From NCBI RefSeq assembly GCF_026151205.1, contig NC_087078.1:7084675-7148674 (forward strand): DNA of 64,000 bases. The letters are read 5' to 3'. The first letter of the stretch is position 1, and every line of letters starts with the position of its first letter. Positions 1-13,049 of the stretch are shown in pieces. The position numbers and the translations under genes are program-made. The notes below the pieces were generated by a model. That model was not told the origin of the DNA. It was given only the letters and a program-made list of their open reading frames with translations, and ran no database searches. Source of the DNA: Bolinopsis microptera (taxonomy: Eukaryota > Ctenophora > Tentaculata > Lobata > Bolinopsidae).

Positions 1-603
1 ATAGTGCCAATATAAACAATGTACATTGCGGTTCATTATAAGCCCACTTTTGAGTCTCTAAGTCCTTGCAGAAGCTGATATACAAATTTCCCATATTCCA
101 CATAATATGAAATATGTGCGTGGCTCCAAGGGTTAAACTACCTAAAAGAATTGCTTACTTTACCAATTCCGATTTAGAATGACCTACAGAGATCCCTGTG
201 TTTAGAAATGTTGTAGTCACTGAACTGCTTTCTCCGATTTTCACTTAATTTCTAGGGTGTTAAATTTTTTACTCATGCTTGTCCAAGTGAAAATGGGTTT
301 TTCTGAATTATTTGTTCCAAAAATAAGCATTTTGGTCTTTCATGACCTTCATAGTACCAATATAAACATGTGCATTGCGGTCCATTATAACCCAAGTTTA
401 AAGTCTCTAAGCCCTTCAGAAGCTGAGCTAAATAGTTCCATATACGCACCTGGTATGAAATATGGCGTGGCCTACCACATTGTTGGGACTAGCGACACAA
501 CATGCGGCCCTCGATTTTTTGAGTTACCAATGACCTATTTAACTCCGATTCAACAGCAAAACTGGGACATCGAAGTGCACACTCAACACATCCTTGCTAC
601 TGA
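1..603. repeat. diverged terminal part of a TIR-element family, with two subrepeats
   Basis: Two diverged direct repeats (about 1-120 and 351-470) share the pattern of an ATTGCGGT-like block, then a TATAA-rich stretch, AGTCTCTAAG and a CTTCAGAAGC-like block. The same order of blocks occurs, more diverged, in the inner TIR of the 55.3-61.65 kb element. The segment ends at 566-603 with ACATCGAAGTGCACACTCAA, then a TTGCTACTGAGTA-like end, closely matching the outer right end of that element (CATCGAAGTGCACACTCAAC ... CTGCTACTAGAGTA). I read this as an old, partial relative whose other end lies outside the window. A 128-codon open frame here (257-643) has no recognisable domain and is probably chance. 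Confidence 0.5.
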
Positions 604-643
604 GTATCTGCTATTCAGTGTTTTTTACTTTACTTTTTACTAA

Positions 644-3600
644 AAAGTGTGCAAAACGTTTCAAATCGTTTCAAAGAACTGTGTATAGAATGCCGTGCCG
701 GATGCCCTGCTAAGGGCAGGAACCGAGAGTGCCCCTCTACCCACGTTTGTCTTGTATTGACGTTTCCTTTCAGTCCTTGTCATTTCCTGTCATTGCCTTG
801 TCAATCCTAGTGTCATTTCCCTGTCATTTAAAGCTGAGCAAAGGTTAAATTTATAAATTAATTTAACCTTTTTGGTGCTGTATAAAAAAACATTAATTTA
901 TTCTTATTTATTAATATTCCTTGTCATTCCTTGTCATTCCTGTCGTTCCCTGTCGTTCCACTGTCATCCCTGCTCATATTGTCCACATCTTGTTGTAAAA
1001 TTGCAACCATAGGGCACTCTCGATCCTGCCCTCAATTGTAAGTTTCGTACAACATATCACTGTCCCTGTGACGGCGTAAATCCAATGAGTCTTCATATTG
1101 TAATGTATTACCTGACTCTGCAATTGCAAAGCCTGATTATGATTGTATGTAAATACATTTGAATTAACCTTTGGGGACCTTTTCTGTATTTGTACAACCA
1201 TGGAAAAGTGTTTGACAGAATGTTTTTAAAACTAGTGAATGATGTTATAATGTCATTATTCTTAATCTAATCTAATCTAATCTAATCATGAACAACTTGC
1301 AACAACAATTAAAAACGATTATCAGTTAAATGGATCGACGTCAATTGAGCATCCAGCAAGTTTTATCGTGTACAATCAGTGATCTTGAGCTCAGCATTTC
1401 GTCTTTGACTTACTACAAAAAGATCAAATATTCGAGAAGTAAGGCAGAACGCATTACGATCACTGATAGAGTGAAGGCTACCAAACATTGGGGACAGAGA
1501 GATCAAAGGAAAAATTGAACATGACAAAGCGTTGAGAGTTCATGATTGATCAAGGTCATGATATTTCCAATCCTCAAAACGTAAAATACGAGTAAACGTT
1601 TAGGCACGCGAAAAGGGGTTACAGACGTGTATCAATTCAAACTTATTCTGATGTATAGTATCCGATATTGTTACACCAGTACATGAATTGCAACCTAATA
1701 CATATAAATATAAAGAAATGCTGCTTACATTCACTTCAAGCCGTCACGTTACAGCAACTGATAATGAGGCAGATAACGAATCAGAAATATATACTAACTC
1801 TGAATAATACTGTAATTAAAGCAATTTAAAGAGACCAAGTTTATAGTGTTATATTGACGAAAAGCTAAATGGGAATGTTTCAATATGAGCCTCAACTCGA
1901 AACTTAGATGTGAGATGAAGACTCAGTAGAATACGACAACGTTATCCTAAAAAAACACCATAAAGAATTGTACCACACCGTTATTTGGTCTCACCTAAAT
2001 TTGGAATATCGGATGGGGTGGGCGAGTAACAATATGCTTCACCTATCGTTCATCACTCTCAGAAAAAATGTATCAGAATACAAATATTGGTGACCTGAAG
2101 CATATCTAGATAAGTTTAGAACATGGCCAGAACACGTTGTATAGATGAACAAATCTTAGAAGGAAATTCTTTGAAAAAGACAAACAAAGCCGTTGTTTAA
2201 CAAGAACGGCATTCTTACCGCCACCAACCAGTAAAAATACCATACCTATTAGAACTGTTCAAAATTGTCAGATAGAATCTCCAATCTCACTCCTATCTTA
2301 CTCCACAGATCACCATCACAAAGACGTTCAGACCAGTTTCATCACCCCGAACCCATCTCCTCTTTTCATTTATCAATCACAAAAATGTGGAACGACTGTC
2401 GAAAAATTGACTAGTTTGATAACTACTAAGTCAATAAACTTAGTTAAAGTAAACACTGAAAAGAGAGCTACTCCAGATACAGTCCCCCAGGTACGGAGAA
2501 TTAGAATGGACAGAATTAAACTTCGATAAAGAATGAGCTTGTGTTTTAAAACAAGGTCCTATCGCTTTGTTATTTTAAAATTGAAGAAACGTTTTTGGCC
2601 ACAACTCACTCGTTTGCATTATAGATTCACATTCACTTTCACTTTCACCATCACGCACAGGTACAGGGTCCATACCTCAATACCAAATTATATAGCACAA
2701 GAACAAATTTTGTATACAATTATCAAAATTGTTTGAGCCAGCAGCTTTCGTTACTTTAGCCCAGCAGCTATCTCTTCCCACCGTCGTCTGGAGTGTGTGA
2801 TTTTTGCGATGTCCGAGCTCTTAATTTATCTCTTAGATTATGGTTAACTTTCTGTGATTTGGACTCGGTAATTTCGTCCCGCCGAGTGAATCCGAGCTTG
2901 CTCGCCAGTTTAAGCTATACTGTAGATAACACAATTTCTACAAACTGTAGAATATTAAATAGAAAATGGTCCCAGTATGGCGCAGATGCATATTTTGATA
3001 TTTTTCCGACCCCGTCGTCCCGGGGTGAGAGTTTAATCCGAAATAACTGCAATGCCCCTACGATTGCGTCACACGTGAGCAAGCCTTTGTTTTTGTTGTT
3101 TATGTGTTGAAAGGAACATTACTTGATTAATTCATCCATTCGATTTTATAACGAATGAGCTTTACCAAAGACCCCAGGCTATTATGTTCATTAATATAGA
3201 TTTGGCGGAATGCCAAGGCTGAGCGCGGCCCAGTAAGCTGAGCGCGCCCCAGTAACGATGAGCAATGATATATACCGTTCATCTTAATAATTGGAATCAA
3301 TTTTATTATATATTTGTATTCGCAATGCACTACTGGGTCGCGCGCGCATCAAATAATGCTTCTCGCAACACATTTCCATTCTCGTACTACTTCACCGTTC
3401 ACGCTAAATTAAATGACATCAATTGTTTTTTAAAGAAATCGTGGGCATCACTCAGTAAACTGCGCGTCTTTGGCGCGGTCTTTTTGTTATGCATCAAGCC
3501 TTCGGTAGATAGGACGAGATGCACCACTGTCCTCACCGAGCTGCGAAGGATTGACATCGTGAATCAATTATATGAAAGATTTTACAAACGAACTTGGCAC

Positions 3601-6450
3601 ACAAAAGATATAATGCGGAAGGTTGGCTGGCTCTTTATAATAAATACGACCACCTTCCAATTTACAAGAATGCCTTGCTATAGAAAAAAAGAATAATATA
3701 GTACCAACTATACATGCAGCAAGAGTAAACAGGTGGATAAAGCCTCGGTAAAAACGTATCCGGAAAAGTCATTGTGCACTCGGGTCCTTGGTATTGTTCC
3801 CGTCGGTAATAGTCCATTACCTACGTTCTGCTTTCATAGTTTTAAAACAATCAGTGAGTTCTAAATATACAGCTTTAAACCGACAAAGTATGAATGAATG
3901 AATACCTGACATCTACACTCCTATAAAATTTAAAAAAAGCATGAGTAACTTGTATGATGTAATGATTTCTAAAAAATTTTAAATTAAATTTGGCGCTCAC
4001 AGTCCTCAAGAACATGTGATCGCCGCGTGACTTCTGTAAATGCACAGGCACCTTCGAGCTTATATGTTATATTATCACCTTACTGGCAGCGTCACCAACG
4101 CGCGCTTTATTTTTAGATATGAATATGTTTTTTGATGTTACGATTTAAATACCAAAATTTAAATTTGTTTCCCTAAAATTTGTTTTCCTTATAATGATTG
4201 TGTAATAAATTCGAAATTTTCTTTCTCAATATTAGATAACGGAAAGAATCGAACTAAAAATGACAAACGGTGAACAGATTTCGTTTTTCATGTCGAGTGT
4301 TTTGTGGGAAAAAGGCCCCCCCGAGTTTGCTACTTGGCTCGCAACTGCGATGAATTGCGCGATCACTCAGTAGGGCGAGTACTTAGATCTGGCCAGGGTG
4401 TGAGTCAAGATACAAGGTAGGCAGACTGACTTACTTGACCATTGTTAATGAACTGCCCGGCGCGCGCTACTTCGTAGCACTTGCCATCGGCAACATTTCG
4501 ATAAGGAAGCGGCTCGCGCTACTTCGAAGAAAATATAGACTAGTAACATCCTCAAATTATACCACAGCTTAATCTAATTGCAAAGTATAGGTTTAGAACT
4601 TAAATATGAGGCAAAACAGATTAGAAATGACAAAGTTATCAAGCATTTTCTGTATCTCGTTAACAATATTGACTGGGTGATTATGTGACACCGTGACACG
4701 ACACCTTAATTGGGCACCTTAACAATTCCCATAATGTTTAACGGGGTAGTTAACGGGGGCACCTTATCACGTGATTAGGTAAACCAATCACCTGATCACA
4801 CGTAATGAATAAACTCGTTATGCTTCATATCTCGGTCATCTGAGAAGCTACAGTTCTAATTCTTTCAGGACAAACGTAATTCCATAACATTTAGCTTGAT
4901 CCGACTGTCCAAACTATCAAATAAATGTGAAAATGAACCTCCATTTGAAAAAATGAATGCGAATATTTTTCGAGTTGACAAATTCCTCGAACCAGTGGTG
5001 GTACTAAGTCATACCAGAAAGAAGTATTTAAATTGGGCACTCAGTGACTGAGCTATAAATGCCAACGTATGGGTACTGACTTTTGGCCCACTCTGTACAT
5101 TGCAAAAGATTTTATCTCGATTCGTGATCAAGTTCAAAAGAATTGAAGTTGTTACAATGCCGAACAATGCGCGCAATTCCGCCTTGGACCTTGGTATGGT
5201 ATGTATGGGGAAATATAAACTACGCCTTCGAGAATTTAATCGGCGGGGACTTCAAGCCATGAATTTAGTTTATGGATCCAGTATAGACTTGAACAAAGGA
5301 CAAAATAGACATTGGACAAGATAGAAACAAGATAGAGGCATGGCCTTATTAAACAAATTTTTCATTAACTTTGACAGTAAATAAGTAAAAGTTAACCGTG
5401 CCGAGTTAACGTTTATTATTTTCAGCATTCAACTGGTCCATATGTTAACAATCGCAAGCCAATAGAAAATAAAAATGCGTGAATGTGAGTTGAAAAGTAA
5501 AAACAAATTCGAGGTTATAAAAAACATTACAAAATCAAAACATTTCATATAACTTTTAAAAGAATCACAATAAAAGTATATATAGTATCAAAATCAAAAC
5601 AGATCTTTAACCTTTACACTTATGCTGCTACCAGTGGGCCCTCATTCTCTGTTACTAAAGTTTGAAATGCTTAAACTCAAAAGCTGTATCTGTTACAACA
5701 ACGCTTTGAGGTAATACCAGTTCGATCATTTCCTCTGTTTAGGAAATTACGTTAACATTGAGCAATGAATGCACGTTACACTATTGATTTAATGCAAGTA
5801 ACAAAAAGTAAATAATTGACAATTCAGATTACATGATTTATAATTAAATACTATATCACAAGTTGATATTTTGTCAGATTCAACATAATGACGGCCCCCA
5901 TCCACTGCGTACATGATTCCACCCCGAAACGCTCAATCCCCGAAATGAAAACCTCGTAAAATACATGACAATAAGTTTAACACGTGACATAATAACACGT
6001 GTTCTATACCACGTACGTGTTATAAAACACGTGACATATGCAGGTGGTAATCATCACCAATCTTCACACACTGTATACATAATCAGAATGAGGAATCAGA
6101 TAATTGACATTAAGAAAGTATTACATAAAATGAAGGTATCATCACAATCAGACTACTGATACTATTAGAGTAAACCACGCTGGAACCATCACAATTAACC
6201 AATTAATTAATTGTCAATTAAACGCGCTGTCCACATAAGACAATTATCAGTTTTGGTATACCTAACAACATCAACTTATTAGATCCGATATGAACGGTAT
6301 TTACAACTACTGTATCTGAAAACATCCTCCAGGATAGCGTAACCATGGTGACGGATAAACCGTAACTAGGCGAATTATCTGGAGCTACGTTGCCATGGTT
6401 ACGAACTAGTTATGATCTGTGTACTATATCTACTTGTGAGGCTGGAGGAG
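644..6450. other. non-coding stretch, no gene recognised
   Basis: AT-rich sequence with scattered short open frames, the longest 143 codons at 3265-3696; none shows a recognisable domain, signal peptide or paired splice sites. It contains CTGTCATT/CTTGTCATT-like simple repeats near 775-970, a (TCTAA)n run near 1262-1287, and paired GAGCGCG(G/C)CCCAGTAA motifs near 3220-3255. It lies downstream of the ARAP-like gene's stop codon and is best read as 3' flank or intergenic DNA. A minus-strand 3' UTR probably occupies its right end. Confidence 0.4.
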
Positions 6451-6610
6451 CTACGTGGGCAGCCTGCTGTCGAGCAGAATGAAGCTGTTTCGGTTATTTG
6501 GATTTTGGAGCGTGGCTCGTTTGCTTCGAACTAGTCTGTAGTCTGGTTCTTTGAACTTGACGTAGTTGATTCGGTATAACCACCGCCACATTTCCGCCTC
6601 ATCTGCCGCA
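6451..6610 (-). CDS. ARAP-like gene, terminal exon: end of C-terminal PH domain
   Basis: Last coding exon of the minus-strand ARAP-like gene. The acceptor is CCCCAG at 6611-6616 and the TAG stop is at 6451-6453. The exon completes a PH domain: the translation carries the final-helix signature E-M-W-R-W (invariant Trp of PH domains) soon after the junction, then a short basic tail ending in L-P-T. Phase fits exactly, since the upstream exon ends CA and this exon supplies T for a His codon. The 14 exons I assign total 2,118 nt, a whole number of codons, with no internal stop. Confidence 0.85.
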
Positions 6611-7039
6611 CTGGGGAAGTGGCGAGTTAGTCGAATTCAATTAAAACTAAAATTGGGTGAATGTGATTCAAGGTGAATCGAAAATGATAAGAAATAAAAG
6701 AAAAAATTAAAGTGAATTTTTAGCTCAACTCACCAGAAAACTTTGAAGATATCATCTTTGTGATCTCTGGTTGGACTGACGCATCGTAGAGTGAAGCAGT
6801 GGCTGCGGAAATTACTTGATTATTTCATGTCTGCCACGTTATTGTTTTTTAGGGGAAGGTTAATTATCATTGGAAACCGGACGTGCCTTAGATTAAATAT
6901 TAACGTACCTTAGATTAAATGTTAACTTTAAATTTCCTAAAATTCTTAGAAAAAGTTTTGACGCAGGGGGTGGTAACCAGGTACGGGGGTAGTAACCGGA
7001 TAATGAGGTGGTTACCATGGTTACCATGGTTTCACTTAC

Positions 7040-7202
7040 TGAGTTGGAGGTGACAAGTTAGTCTCACAGCCGAGGTACCACGTGTAGTTCAGCAGATTCA
7101 GATTAGTCTTAACTTTTAGTTTAGAGTAAGTGAAGTTATCCTGGCTCAGCTTGCACTGAACTTCCCGCCATTTCTTCTTTGCTTCGTACATGTGGAGGGA
7201 AC
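7040..7202 (-). CDS. ARAP-like gene, exon: first half of C-terminal PH domain
   Basis: Acceptor CCCCAG and donor GTAAGT flank an open 163-nt exon. It encodes the beta-strand half of a PH domain (K-K-W-R-E-V-Q-C, then strands ending near L-N-Y-T-W-Y-L). Phase 1 enters and phase 2 leaves, matching the exons on both sides. In ARAP proteins a PH domain follows the Ras-association domain, so position and sequence agree. A MITE-like repeat occupies the intron upstream (about 7.38-7.87 kb). Confidence 0.85.
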
Positions 7203-7378
7203 CTGGGGAAAGGGGGAGGTGAGGAGGAGAAGTTTAGTGAGATACGAGGATTTTTACTGCTAAATCGGTTTCTTGTTATTTTAGGAGATGGTTACCAGTT
7301 ACTCGATGGATCAGTCGAGATTCAAGTATTTATTTCTCAGCCAGCTAGTTGTGATCCCTTGTAATTAAGGTACAAAAT

Positions 7379-7876
7379 ACCTTACGAGACATTTATTATT
7401 TATGTTCGACATAATTCCGGTGACCGAAATGATTTGGGAAAAACTATGGGAATTTTTACCGAAAACCGCCACATTTCGTACCCCGAATTAAATCATGGTA
7501 TTTGGGTTTTTTTCATCTCCTTTTTTTACAAAAATGAAACCAAATATTTGAGAAAGCTGTTCCATCTTGTAAACAATTTCTCCGGAGCCTTTGAAAGTTA
7601 GCCTCAACTTAACTTATAATCCTCCAGAGGATATAGGAGACCGACAGTGTTTGTTATCCCGAAATTTCACCGCAGTGGCCAATAAAGTAGTGACAGAGCT
7701 TGCTTATTCTTAATGGAATGTGTCCAAAATCATTTTTTAAGCAATTCATGATCGAAACTAGTATTCATTAATTGTTTGATGAATCATATTTACAACTTAC
7801 TTAGATAGTCCAAAAATATGGTGTTTTTTTTCGAAAAACCACTTTCGTACCATTTAAATAATATGTCTCGTAAGTT
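7379..7876. mobile_element. MITE-like repeat with CTTACGAGACAT ends (diverged)
   Basis: The left end reads CCTTACGAGACATTTATT and the right end ATATGTCTCGTAAG, so the ends are inverted copies of each other. The interior contains ACCGAAAACCGCCACATTTCGTACC-like blocks resembling the interior of the element at 16978-17478, whose ends read CTACCTTACAAGACATATTT. Two members of one small non-autonomous DNA-element family are the likely explanation. I could not define an unambiguous target duplication here. Confidence 0.55.
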
Positions 7877-8336
7877 AAGGCAAAACCATTCTTGATTAAT
7901 TGAATTCCATTAAAAAAGCTGGTCAATTGAAGCCTACAATTTCATCGATTAAATATTAAATGTCCATATTAAATAGGTTTGAATTAAGTTATGTATCAAA
8001 GAGAATGATTGGGAGATTCAGTCATTGAAACCAACAAATAAATGTAAAGGTTGAGAATGACCTTTATTTCAAAATCAACTCTTCTGTTGGATATTCGTGA
8101 TGAATATCCTGGAGATCACACGAATTTCAATTGCACGGAGTAAGCTACAAGCAGCAATAAAGTAAATTTTAGATTATTGTAGATAATAGCGCAAACAAAG
8201 TGATTTCGCCAAATTCCTGAGATACCTTCCGTAACTCCACGATAGACACAAGGTTCTAGATACTTCGGCAGCGAGGTTAGAGGGCAGTGAGACAACACTG
8301 ATACGAGAAATTAGATAGTAGAATAAGAAATTAAAT

Positions 8337-8525
8337 TAATTTAAGTAATTTAAGTAATTTAAGTAATTTGAGTAATTTAAGTAATTTAAGTAATTTTAGT
8401 AATTTAAGTAATTTAAGTAATTTAAGTAATTTAAGTAATTTAAGTAATTTAAGTAATTTAAGTAATTTAAGTAATTTAAGTAATTTAAGTAATTTAAGCA
8501 ATTTAAGTAATTTAAGTAAATTAAA
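8337..8525. repeat. 9-bp microsatellite (TAATTTAAG)n
   Basis: About 20 tandem copies of a 9-bp unit TAATTTAAG with a few single-base variants (for example TTGAG, TTTTAG and TTAAGC versions). It lies in the intron between the ARAP-like exons at 7040-7202 and 8676-8826. Confidence 0.9.
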
Positions 8526-8675
8526 TAGTTTAAGTTATTAAATAGTACGTAGAGAAATAAAATAGTAGCGTGAAAACTCGAAAGTATGATTTAAAAATGC
8601 AGTAGGTTCAGCTAGTACGAAAATAATCAGTAATTGATCAGCTCAATTAATTTATAAAACCACACAAACAATTAC

Positions 8676-8826
8676 CTTGTTCAGTAGAATCATGAGGTGG
8701 AGGCTCGTATATCTTTAGTTTCTCCTTAATGTTATTATAGTCGATAGCAAGCCAGGACCTCTGTACTCGCTCCTCCCAAAGAGTTACTGTTGTGTTCAAC
8801 AGGTACTCCGACAGATGCACTGGACG
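8676..8826 (-). CDS. ARAP-like gene, exon: linker after the RA domain
   Basis: The acceptor is CTGACAG and the donor GTAATT. The exon encodes a segment beginning R-P-V-H-L-S-E-Y-L-L, an amphipathic stretch and a Pro-rich end (Y-E-P-P-P-H-D). ARAP proteins have a similar R-P-L-H-type linker between the Ras-association and last PH domains. Entry is phase 0 after the RA exon and exit is phase 1 into the PH exon. The intron upstream, toward 16303, is the one filled by the 26-bp minisatellite and its nested transposons. Confidence 0.8.
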
Positions 8827-9409
8827 CTGTCAGAAAAGTGGGGTTAATTGGTGCAATTATTGGAGTATTAGTGGATAATTAGATTTTAATTGGATAGGTA
8901 ATTGGTTATATAATTTGTAATTACATATCATTATTGGTTATTGATGTTCTGGTCAGCGGGGTTGCTATTTTCCAGGTTTTATTTCACTTAGTTTTTTAGC
9001 TGTAACATACATCGTTTTGTTTTATTTTGTTAGTATAGTTTCTATGAGCACAGTTTAGGTTGGATTGGGGATAGTTGAATGTTAGAAATTTGTCTTTCAG
9101 CAGAGATGTTGTGTTAATAAAACAGGTACTTTTTCGCAAACAGTTATTTGAGCAAGTCCATTTGAACAATATCAATCGGACGAATGACAATAGCAGGCTT
9201 GTTACAAATACTTGGCAGCCCAATCAGAGCTGCCCTCTCAATAGCAGCTTCGCAATTATTCCATATAAAGATATAAGGAATAACTGAGATCACGTGACCA
9301 TTGTTCGGATCACGATTTCACTAGGATCTGCTTCCAGTCAATCACCATACTCCATAGCCTAGTCATTCACACAATCCTCTGCTGATTCACTCAATAATTC
9401 TCACATTCA

Positions 9410-11302
9410 CCAGTACAATTACCATATGGCATATCCCCACCACCAGTACAATTACCATATCCCCACCACCAGTACAATTACCATATCCCCACCTCCAGTA
9501 CAATTACTATATCCCCACCACCAGTACAATTACCATATCCCCACCTCCAGTACAATTACCATATCCCCACCACCAGTACAATTACTATATCCCCACCTCC
9601 AGTACAATTACTATATCCCCACCTTCAGTACAATTACCATATCCCCACCACCAGTACAATTAATATATCCCCACCACCAGTACAATTACCATATCCCCAC
9701 CACCAGTACAATTACCATGTCCCCACCACCAGTACAATTACCATATCCCCACCACCAGTACAATTACTATATCCCCACCACCAGTACAATTACCATATCC
9801 CCACCACCAGTACAATTACCATATCCCCACAACCAGTACAATTACCATATCCCCACCACCAGTACAATTACCATATCCCCACCACCAGTACAATTACCAT
9901 ATCCCCACCACCAGTACAATTACTATATCCCCACCACCAGTACAATTACCATATCTCCACCTCCAGTACAATTACCATATCTCCACCTCCAGTACAATTA
10001 CTATATCTCCACCTCCAGTACAATTACCATATCCCCACCACCAGTACAATTACTATATCCCCACCTCCAGTACAATTACTATATCTCCACCTCCAGTACA
10101 ATTACCATATCCCCACCACCAGTACAATTACTATATCCCCACCACCAGTACAATTACTATATTCCCACCTCCAGTACAATTACCATATCCCCACCACCAG
10201 TACAATTACTATATCCCCACCACCAGTACAACTACTATATCCCCACCACCAGTACAATTACCATATCCCCACCACCAGTACAATTACCATATCTCCACCT
10301 CCAGTACAATTACTATATCCCCACCACCAGTACAATTATCATATCCCCACCACCAGTACAATTACTATATCCCCACCACCAGTACAATTACTATACCTCC
10401 ACCTCCAGTACAATTACCATATCTCCACCTCCAGTACAATTACCATATCCCCACCACCAGTACAATTACTATATCCCCACCACCAGTACAATTACTATAT
10501 CCCCACCACCAGTACAATTACCATATCCCCACCACCAGTACAATTACCATATCCCCACCAACAGTACAATTACCATATCCCCACCACCAGTACAATTACT
10601 ATAACCCCACCACCAGTACAATTACCATATCCCCACCACCAGTACAATTACTATATCCCCACCACCAGTACAATTACTATATCCCCACCACCAGTACAAC
10701 TACCATATCCCCACCACCAGTACAATTACCATATCTCCACCTCCAGTACAATTACTATATCCCCACCACCAGTACAATTACTATATCTCCACCTCCAGTA
10801 CAATTACTATATCCCCACCACCAGTACAATTACCATATCCCCACCACCAGTACAATTACCATATCCCCACCACCAGTACAATTACTATATCCCCACCACA
10901 AGTACAATTACTATAACCCCACCACCAGTACAATTACTATATCCCCACCACCAGTACAATTACCATATCCCCACCACCAGTACAATTACCATATCCCCAC
11001 CTCCAGTACAATTACCATATCCCCACCACCAGTACAATTACCATATCCCCACCACCAGTACAATTACTATATCCCCACCACCAGTACAATTACTATATCC
11101 CCACCTCCAGTACAATTACCATATCCCCACCTCCAGTACAATTACCATATCCCCACCACCAGTACAATTACCATATCCCCACCACCAGTACAATTACCAT
11201 ATCTCCACCTCCAGTACAATTACTATATCCCCACCACCAGTACAATTACTATATCCCCACCACCAGTACAATTACCATATCCCCACCACCAGTACAATTA
11301 TT
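9410..11302. repeat. 26-bp minisatellite array, part 1
   Basis: About 72 tandem copies of a 26-bp unit (core CCACCACCAGTACAATTACC followed by ATATCC). Variants swap ACC/ACT and CACCACC/CACCTCC. Because 26 is not a multiple of three, all frames are used in turn, which produces a long spurious open frame (9426-10604). The array continues at 12628-12719 and 15043-15395. The intervening pieces are transposons with perfect target duplications, so the array was once contiguous, about 2.3 kb long. Confidence 0.95.
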
Positions 11303-12619
11303 GGTTCTTTTGCGATAGTCAAAACGCGACAACTAGCGCTGGATGGCGACAACTAGCGCTATCCAGCGCTAGTTGTCGCCATCCAGCGCTAGTTGTCGCT
11401 ATCCAGCGCTGGATAACGCTGGCCAGTGCAAAATATTTATGTTCGATAATTGTCGCTATCCAGCGCTAGTTGTCGCCATCCAGCGCTAGTTGTCGCCATC
11501 CAGCGCTAGTTGTCGCTATCCAGCGCTAGTTGTCGCTGGCTATGCGACACTGTCGCACGCGATAGTTTGCGATGGCCAGCGCAACTGGCCATCGCAGAAA
11601 ACAGTTCGATAACTAGCGCTGGATAGCGACAACTAGCGCTGGATAGCGCTAACCAGCGCTAACCAGCGCTAACCAGCGCTAACCAGCGCTAGCCAGCGCT
11701 AACCAGCGCTAGCCAGCGCTAACCAGCGCTAGCCAGCGCTGGCCAATGTATTCCAATGTGTCCAACTTCAATCGATGTATTTTCGGACGCTAATTCCGAA
11801 TCAACCCCCATGGGCCCATGCCATAGTTGTCGCTACAATATCTCGTCAGGAGAGCTCCTGACGAGATATTGGCGAAAAACTGTACATGTATCGATCACGT
11901 GATATGACCGTATAAGGAAGTTAGTCTAATTTCTCGTTATTGTTAGGGTTTCAGCATATGTTTTTGTTAAGGATTGGGTTAGGGTTAGGGTTGGGATCAG
12001 ATTAGAGGGTTGGGGTTTCGAAAAGTCGTTCAGAACCAGCTAGAGTCAGAGAATGGGTTAAAAAAGGCACGTGACAGTCAAGTGTAAAGTGATTATTCAT
12101 CATCCGAGTAATATCGCAAGTATATGATTTTGATACATTGCGCTGGCTAGCGCTGGTTACCGCTGGCTAGCGCTGGCTAACGCTGGCTAGCGCTGGCTAG
12201 CGCTGGCTAGCGCTGGCTAGCGACAACTAGCGCTGGCTAGCGCTGGATAGCGACAACTAGCGCTGGCTAGCGCTGGCCAGCGCTAGCTGACGAGTAATAG
12301 CGCAAAAATTTTGCGCTGGATATCGATGGCCAGCGCTGGCCAGCGCTGGCTATCGCTTAGCGCTGGCCAGCGCTGGCCAGCGCTAGTTGTCGCTATCCAG
12401 CGCTAGTTATCGAACTGTTTTCTGCGATGGCCAGTTGCGCTGGCCATCGCAAACTATCGCGTGCGACAGTGTCGCATAGCCAGCGACAACTAGCGCTGGA
12501 TAGCGACAACTAGCGCTGGATGGCGACAACTAGCGCTGGATGGCGACAACTAGCGCTGGATAGCGCTAGTTGTCGCCATCCAGCGCTAGTTGTCGCGTTT
12601 TGACTATCGCAAAAGAACC
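11303..12619. mobile_element. foldback-type DNA element with 8-bp target duplication
   Basis: The ends are inverted copies: GGTTCTTTTGCGATAGTC at the left and GACTATCGCAAAAGAACC at the right, flanked by CAATTATT on both sides (11295-11302 and 12620-12627). Both arms are made of short tandem and inverted repeats of GCGCTAGTTGTCGC and CCAGCGCTAG type, giving hundreds of bases of self-complementarity. The centre (about 11750-12120) is unique and contains a perfect 17-bp-arm hairpin at 11836-11871 and a short TTAGGG-like run near 11965-11995. No transposase is visible, so it is non-autonomous. The 8-bp duplication fits hAT-type mobilisation. Confidence 0.9.
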
Positions 12620-12627
12620 CAATTATT

Positions 12628-12719
12628 ATATCCCCTGTCCCCACCACCAGTACAATTACCATATCCCCACCACCAGTACAATTACTATATCCCCACCACC
12701 AGTACAACTACCATATCCC
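12628..12719. repeat. 26-bp minisatellite array, part 2
   Basis: Three to four units of the same 26-bp repeat, stranded between the foldback element and the hAT element. Confidence 0.9.
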
Positions 12720-13049
12720 CACCTGGTCAGGGACAAAAGGATTTCGCGGCATGTACGAAACCGCGAAATTTCCCATTCTCCGCGACAAATCGCGATTTTT
12801 TACGTTTTCCGCGACAGATCGCGAAATTTCCCATTCTCCGCGACAAATCACGATTTTTTCAGTCCTCCGCGAAAAATCGCGCATTTTCCTTTAAATCTGA
12901 AGACCAAATTTGCGCATTTTCCTTTAAATCTGAGGACCAAGTTTGCGTATTTTCCATAAAATCTGCGGGCCAAATGTCACGTTTTCTACAAGTATTAAGT
13001 ATATGAAACTAATCACATTTACAGCCTTCCGTGAGTTCCGATTGTAGGT

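Noticed and set aside
3265-3696. 143-codon open frame as a host gene
   Set aside because: No recognisable domain, signal peptide or splice partners; length within chance for this window.
8116-8298. 60-codon minus-strand frame as an extra PH exon of the ARAP-like gene
   Set aside because: It has a good acceptor in the right phase, but no donor in the phase needed, and the exon at 7040-7202 already completes the PH domain directly from 8676-8826.
9426-10604. 392-codon open frame rich in Tyr/Pro/His
   Set aside because: It is the translation of a 26-bp minisatellite that cycles through all frames; no start context, domain or splice structure.
9410-11302. CRISPR-like array
   Set aside because: Units are contiguous 26-bp repeats without unique spacers, in an animal genome.
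11965-12010. Interstitial telomere
   Set aside because: Only two to three TTAGGG-like units; too short to be more than chance or part of the foldback element.
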